36,895 nucleotides of DNA from positions 1-36,895 of the forward strand of contig CAYWJT010000023.1 of NCBI GenBank assembly GCA_964458655.1. The letters run 5' to 3'. The DNA comes from CAYWJT01 sp964458655 (GTDB lineage: Bacteria; Acidobacteriota; Aminicenantia; Aminicenantales; Saccharicenantaceae). The position numbers and the translations under genes were made by a program. Below the pieces are notes generated by a model. That model was given only the letters and a program-made list of their open reading frames with translations, did not search any database and had not been told where the DNA came from. Below are positions 35,970 to 36,895 of this stretch, in pieces (position 1 is the first letter of the stretch; the number at the start of each line of letters is the position of its first letter).

Positions 35970-36797
35970 TCAGAATTCCAGGCTGATGTCCACGGCCTTG
36001 AAGGAATGGGTCAGGGCCCCGACCGAGATGAAGTCGACGCCGGTTTCGGCCACCAGATGGACTGTCTCGAGCTTTATGTTGCCCGAGGCCTCGAGCGGCA
36101 CCCTGCCCGCGGTCATCTCGACGGCCTTCTTGATCATGGCCGGGGTCATGTTGTCGAGCATGACCATGTCGGCGCCGGCGTCCAGCGCTTCCTTCAGTTC
36201 GTCGAGGTCCTTTACCTCCACCTCGATTTTCTTCCCCTGCGGGGCTTTCTGTCTGGCCAGCCTGACAGCGTCGGAAATCCTGCCGACGAAAGCCAGATGG
36301 TTGTCTTTGATGAGGACCATGTCGGAGAGGTTCATCCGGTGGTTGGAGCCGCCGCCCATCCTGACAGCGTATTTCTCGAGGAAGCGGAGGCCGGGCGTGG
36401 TCTTCCTGGTGTCCAGTATCTTGACCTTGGTTCCGGCAACGGCCGCGACGTAGCGCCGGGTCAGCGTGGCGACGCCGCAGAGCCTCTGCAGGAAGTTCAG
36501 GGCCACGCGTTCGCCTGTCAGGATGGAGGCCGTCCGGCCTCTGACCATAGCCAAGGCCTGGCCGTTCTCGAAATCGGCGCCCTCATCGACGAATGAGTTC
36601 ACCGCGATGTTCGGGTCGAGGAGCTCGAAGACGCGGCGGGCCGCCGGCATGCCGGCCATCACTCCGTCCTCCTTGGCCGTGATCACGGCCTCGGAACGGG
36701 CGTCGGGCGGCACGAGGGCCGCCGAGGTTATGTCGCCTTCCGGCGCGTCCTCCTCCAGAGCGAGCCTGATGATGCGGTCGAGGGCTGCCGTATCCAT
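35970..36797 (-). CDS. nadC: Nicotinate-nucleotide pyrophosphorylase (carboxylating)
   Basis: NadC converts quinolinate and PRPP to nicotinate mononucleotide. The 275-residue product has the usual length and the motifs ILDTRKTTPGLR (127-138), KDNH (164-167), EVEVK (192-196), MLDNM (213-217) and the phosphate-binding EASGNI plus GVDFISVGALTHS near the C-terminus. The ATG at 36797 fits the family start, but it lies only 11 bases after the -10 box, so the message should be almost leaderless. There is no Shine-Dalgarno sequence. It is followed at once by nadB. Confidence 0.96.
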   Translation of the reverse strand: MDTAALDRIIRLALEEDAPEGDITSAALVPPDARSEAVITAKEDGVMAGMPAARRVFELLDPNIAVNSFVDEGADFENGQALAMVRGRTASILTGERVALNFLQRLCGVATLTRRYVAAVAGTKVKILDTRKTTPGLRFLEKYAVRMGGGSNHRMNLSDMVLIKDNHLAFVGRISDAVRLARQKAPQGKKIEVEVKDLDELKEALDAGADMVMLDNMTPAMIKKAVEMTAGRVPLEASGNIKLETVHLVAETGVDFISVGALTHSFKAVDISLEF

Positions 36798-36808
36798 TTC
36801 GATATGGG

Positions 36809-36837
36809 ATTATAAGACTCCGGCCCCCGGCCGTCAA
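36809..36837 (-). promoter_or_regulatory. Sigma-70-type promoter of nadC-nadB
   Basis: TTGACG (36837-36832) and a perfect TATAAT (36814-36809) are 17 bases apart; the spacer is GC-rich and self-complementary (CGGCC, three bases, GGCCG). Only 11 bases lie between the -10 box and the nadC ATG, predicting a 5' leader of about five bases. A regulator could act through the spacer palindrome, but I recognise no known operator. Confidence 0.8.
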
Positions 36838-36895
36838 TCAGCTGGTCTCGTCCACTACATTAGTGACGCGCTTGGCTGGGGATGAGTTTTGAGCC
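36838..36895. other. Upstream edge, possible end of another gene
   Basis: On the minus strand the last 58 bases are open in one frame for 18 codons, ending in KRVTNVVDETS and a TGA at about 36841-36839, and in another for 11 codons. Either could be the tail of a gene beyond the window, but the stretch is too short to decide and no product is recognised. Confidence 0.2.

Noticed and set aside
34402..36453. Plus-strand open frame of 683 codons opposite nadB and nadC
   Set aside because: Spans two clearly real minus-strand genes and shows no domain.

Overview
The window is one densely packed chromosomal segment in which every protein and tRNA gene I can support lies on the minus strand, so transcription runs from high to low coordinates. 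No stretch longer than about 200 bases lacks a gene, and I see no insertion sequence, phage gene, integrase or CRISPR array. The DNA is GC-rich. It encodes lipoprotein-processing enzymes, an outer-membrane beta-barrel protein, and an RNA polymerase beta' subunit with the large trigger-loop insertion common in Gram-negative groups, so the host is probably a diderm bacterium. EF-Tu, EF-G2 and RpoB diverge from the textbook proteobacterial or firmicute forms. An uncultured-type lineage such as Acidobacteriota/Aminicenantota or a relative is my guess, held with low confidence.

Layout in the direction of transcription. (1) 36797-34387: nadC-nadB, the first and third enzymes of NAD synthesis in reverse pathway order, behind a strong promoter that leaves almost no 5' leader. 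(2) 34300-29331: ileS-lspA-lgt-rluD, an overlapping chain joining isoleucyl-tRNA synthetase, the two core lipoprotein maturation enzymes and a 23S rRNA pseudouridine synthase. (3) 29229-27133: a second EF-G-type GTPase (fusA2) with its own promoter and an altered GTPase centre. (4) 27016-22504: a four-gene unit with its own promoter. It encodes a coiled-coil response regulator, a membrane-anchored HEAT-repeat protein, a processive family-2 glycosyltransferase and a TPR plus YaiO-type outer-membrane barrel. It looks like a compact exopolysaccharide synthesis and export system and is the best candidate here for an undescribed system.

(5) 22486-21289: a promoter, then tRNA-Thr(UGU), tRNA-Tyr(GUA), tRNA-Gly(UCC), tRNA-Thr(GGU), rpmG, tRNA-Trp(CCA) and secE. 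(6) 21271-10026: nusG-rplK-rplA-rplJ-rplL-rpoB-rpoC. (7) From 9983: a strong promoter carrying a palindrome, then rpsL-rpsG-fusA-tuf joined directly to the S10/spc gene string rpsJ-rplC-rplD-rplW-rplB-rpsS-rplV-rpsC-rplP-rpmC-rpsQ-rplN-rplX. The last gene is cut by the window edge.

Regions 5 to 7 form a continuous core information-processing supercluster. The most interesting molecular details are a cysteine-rich double zinc-ribbon-like insertion near the N-terminus of RpoB, a rebuilt switch I loop in EF-Tu, a lysine in place of the usual GTPase histidine in EF-G2, a TTG start codon for rpsL, and a tRNA cluster that keeps the E. coli thrU-tyrU-glyT-thrT order but lacks the tuf gene that follows it there.
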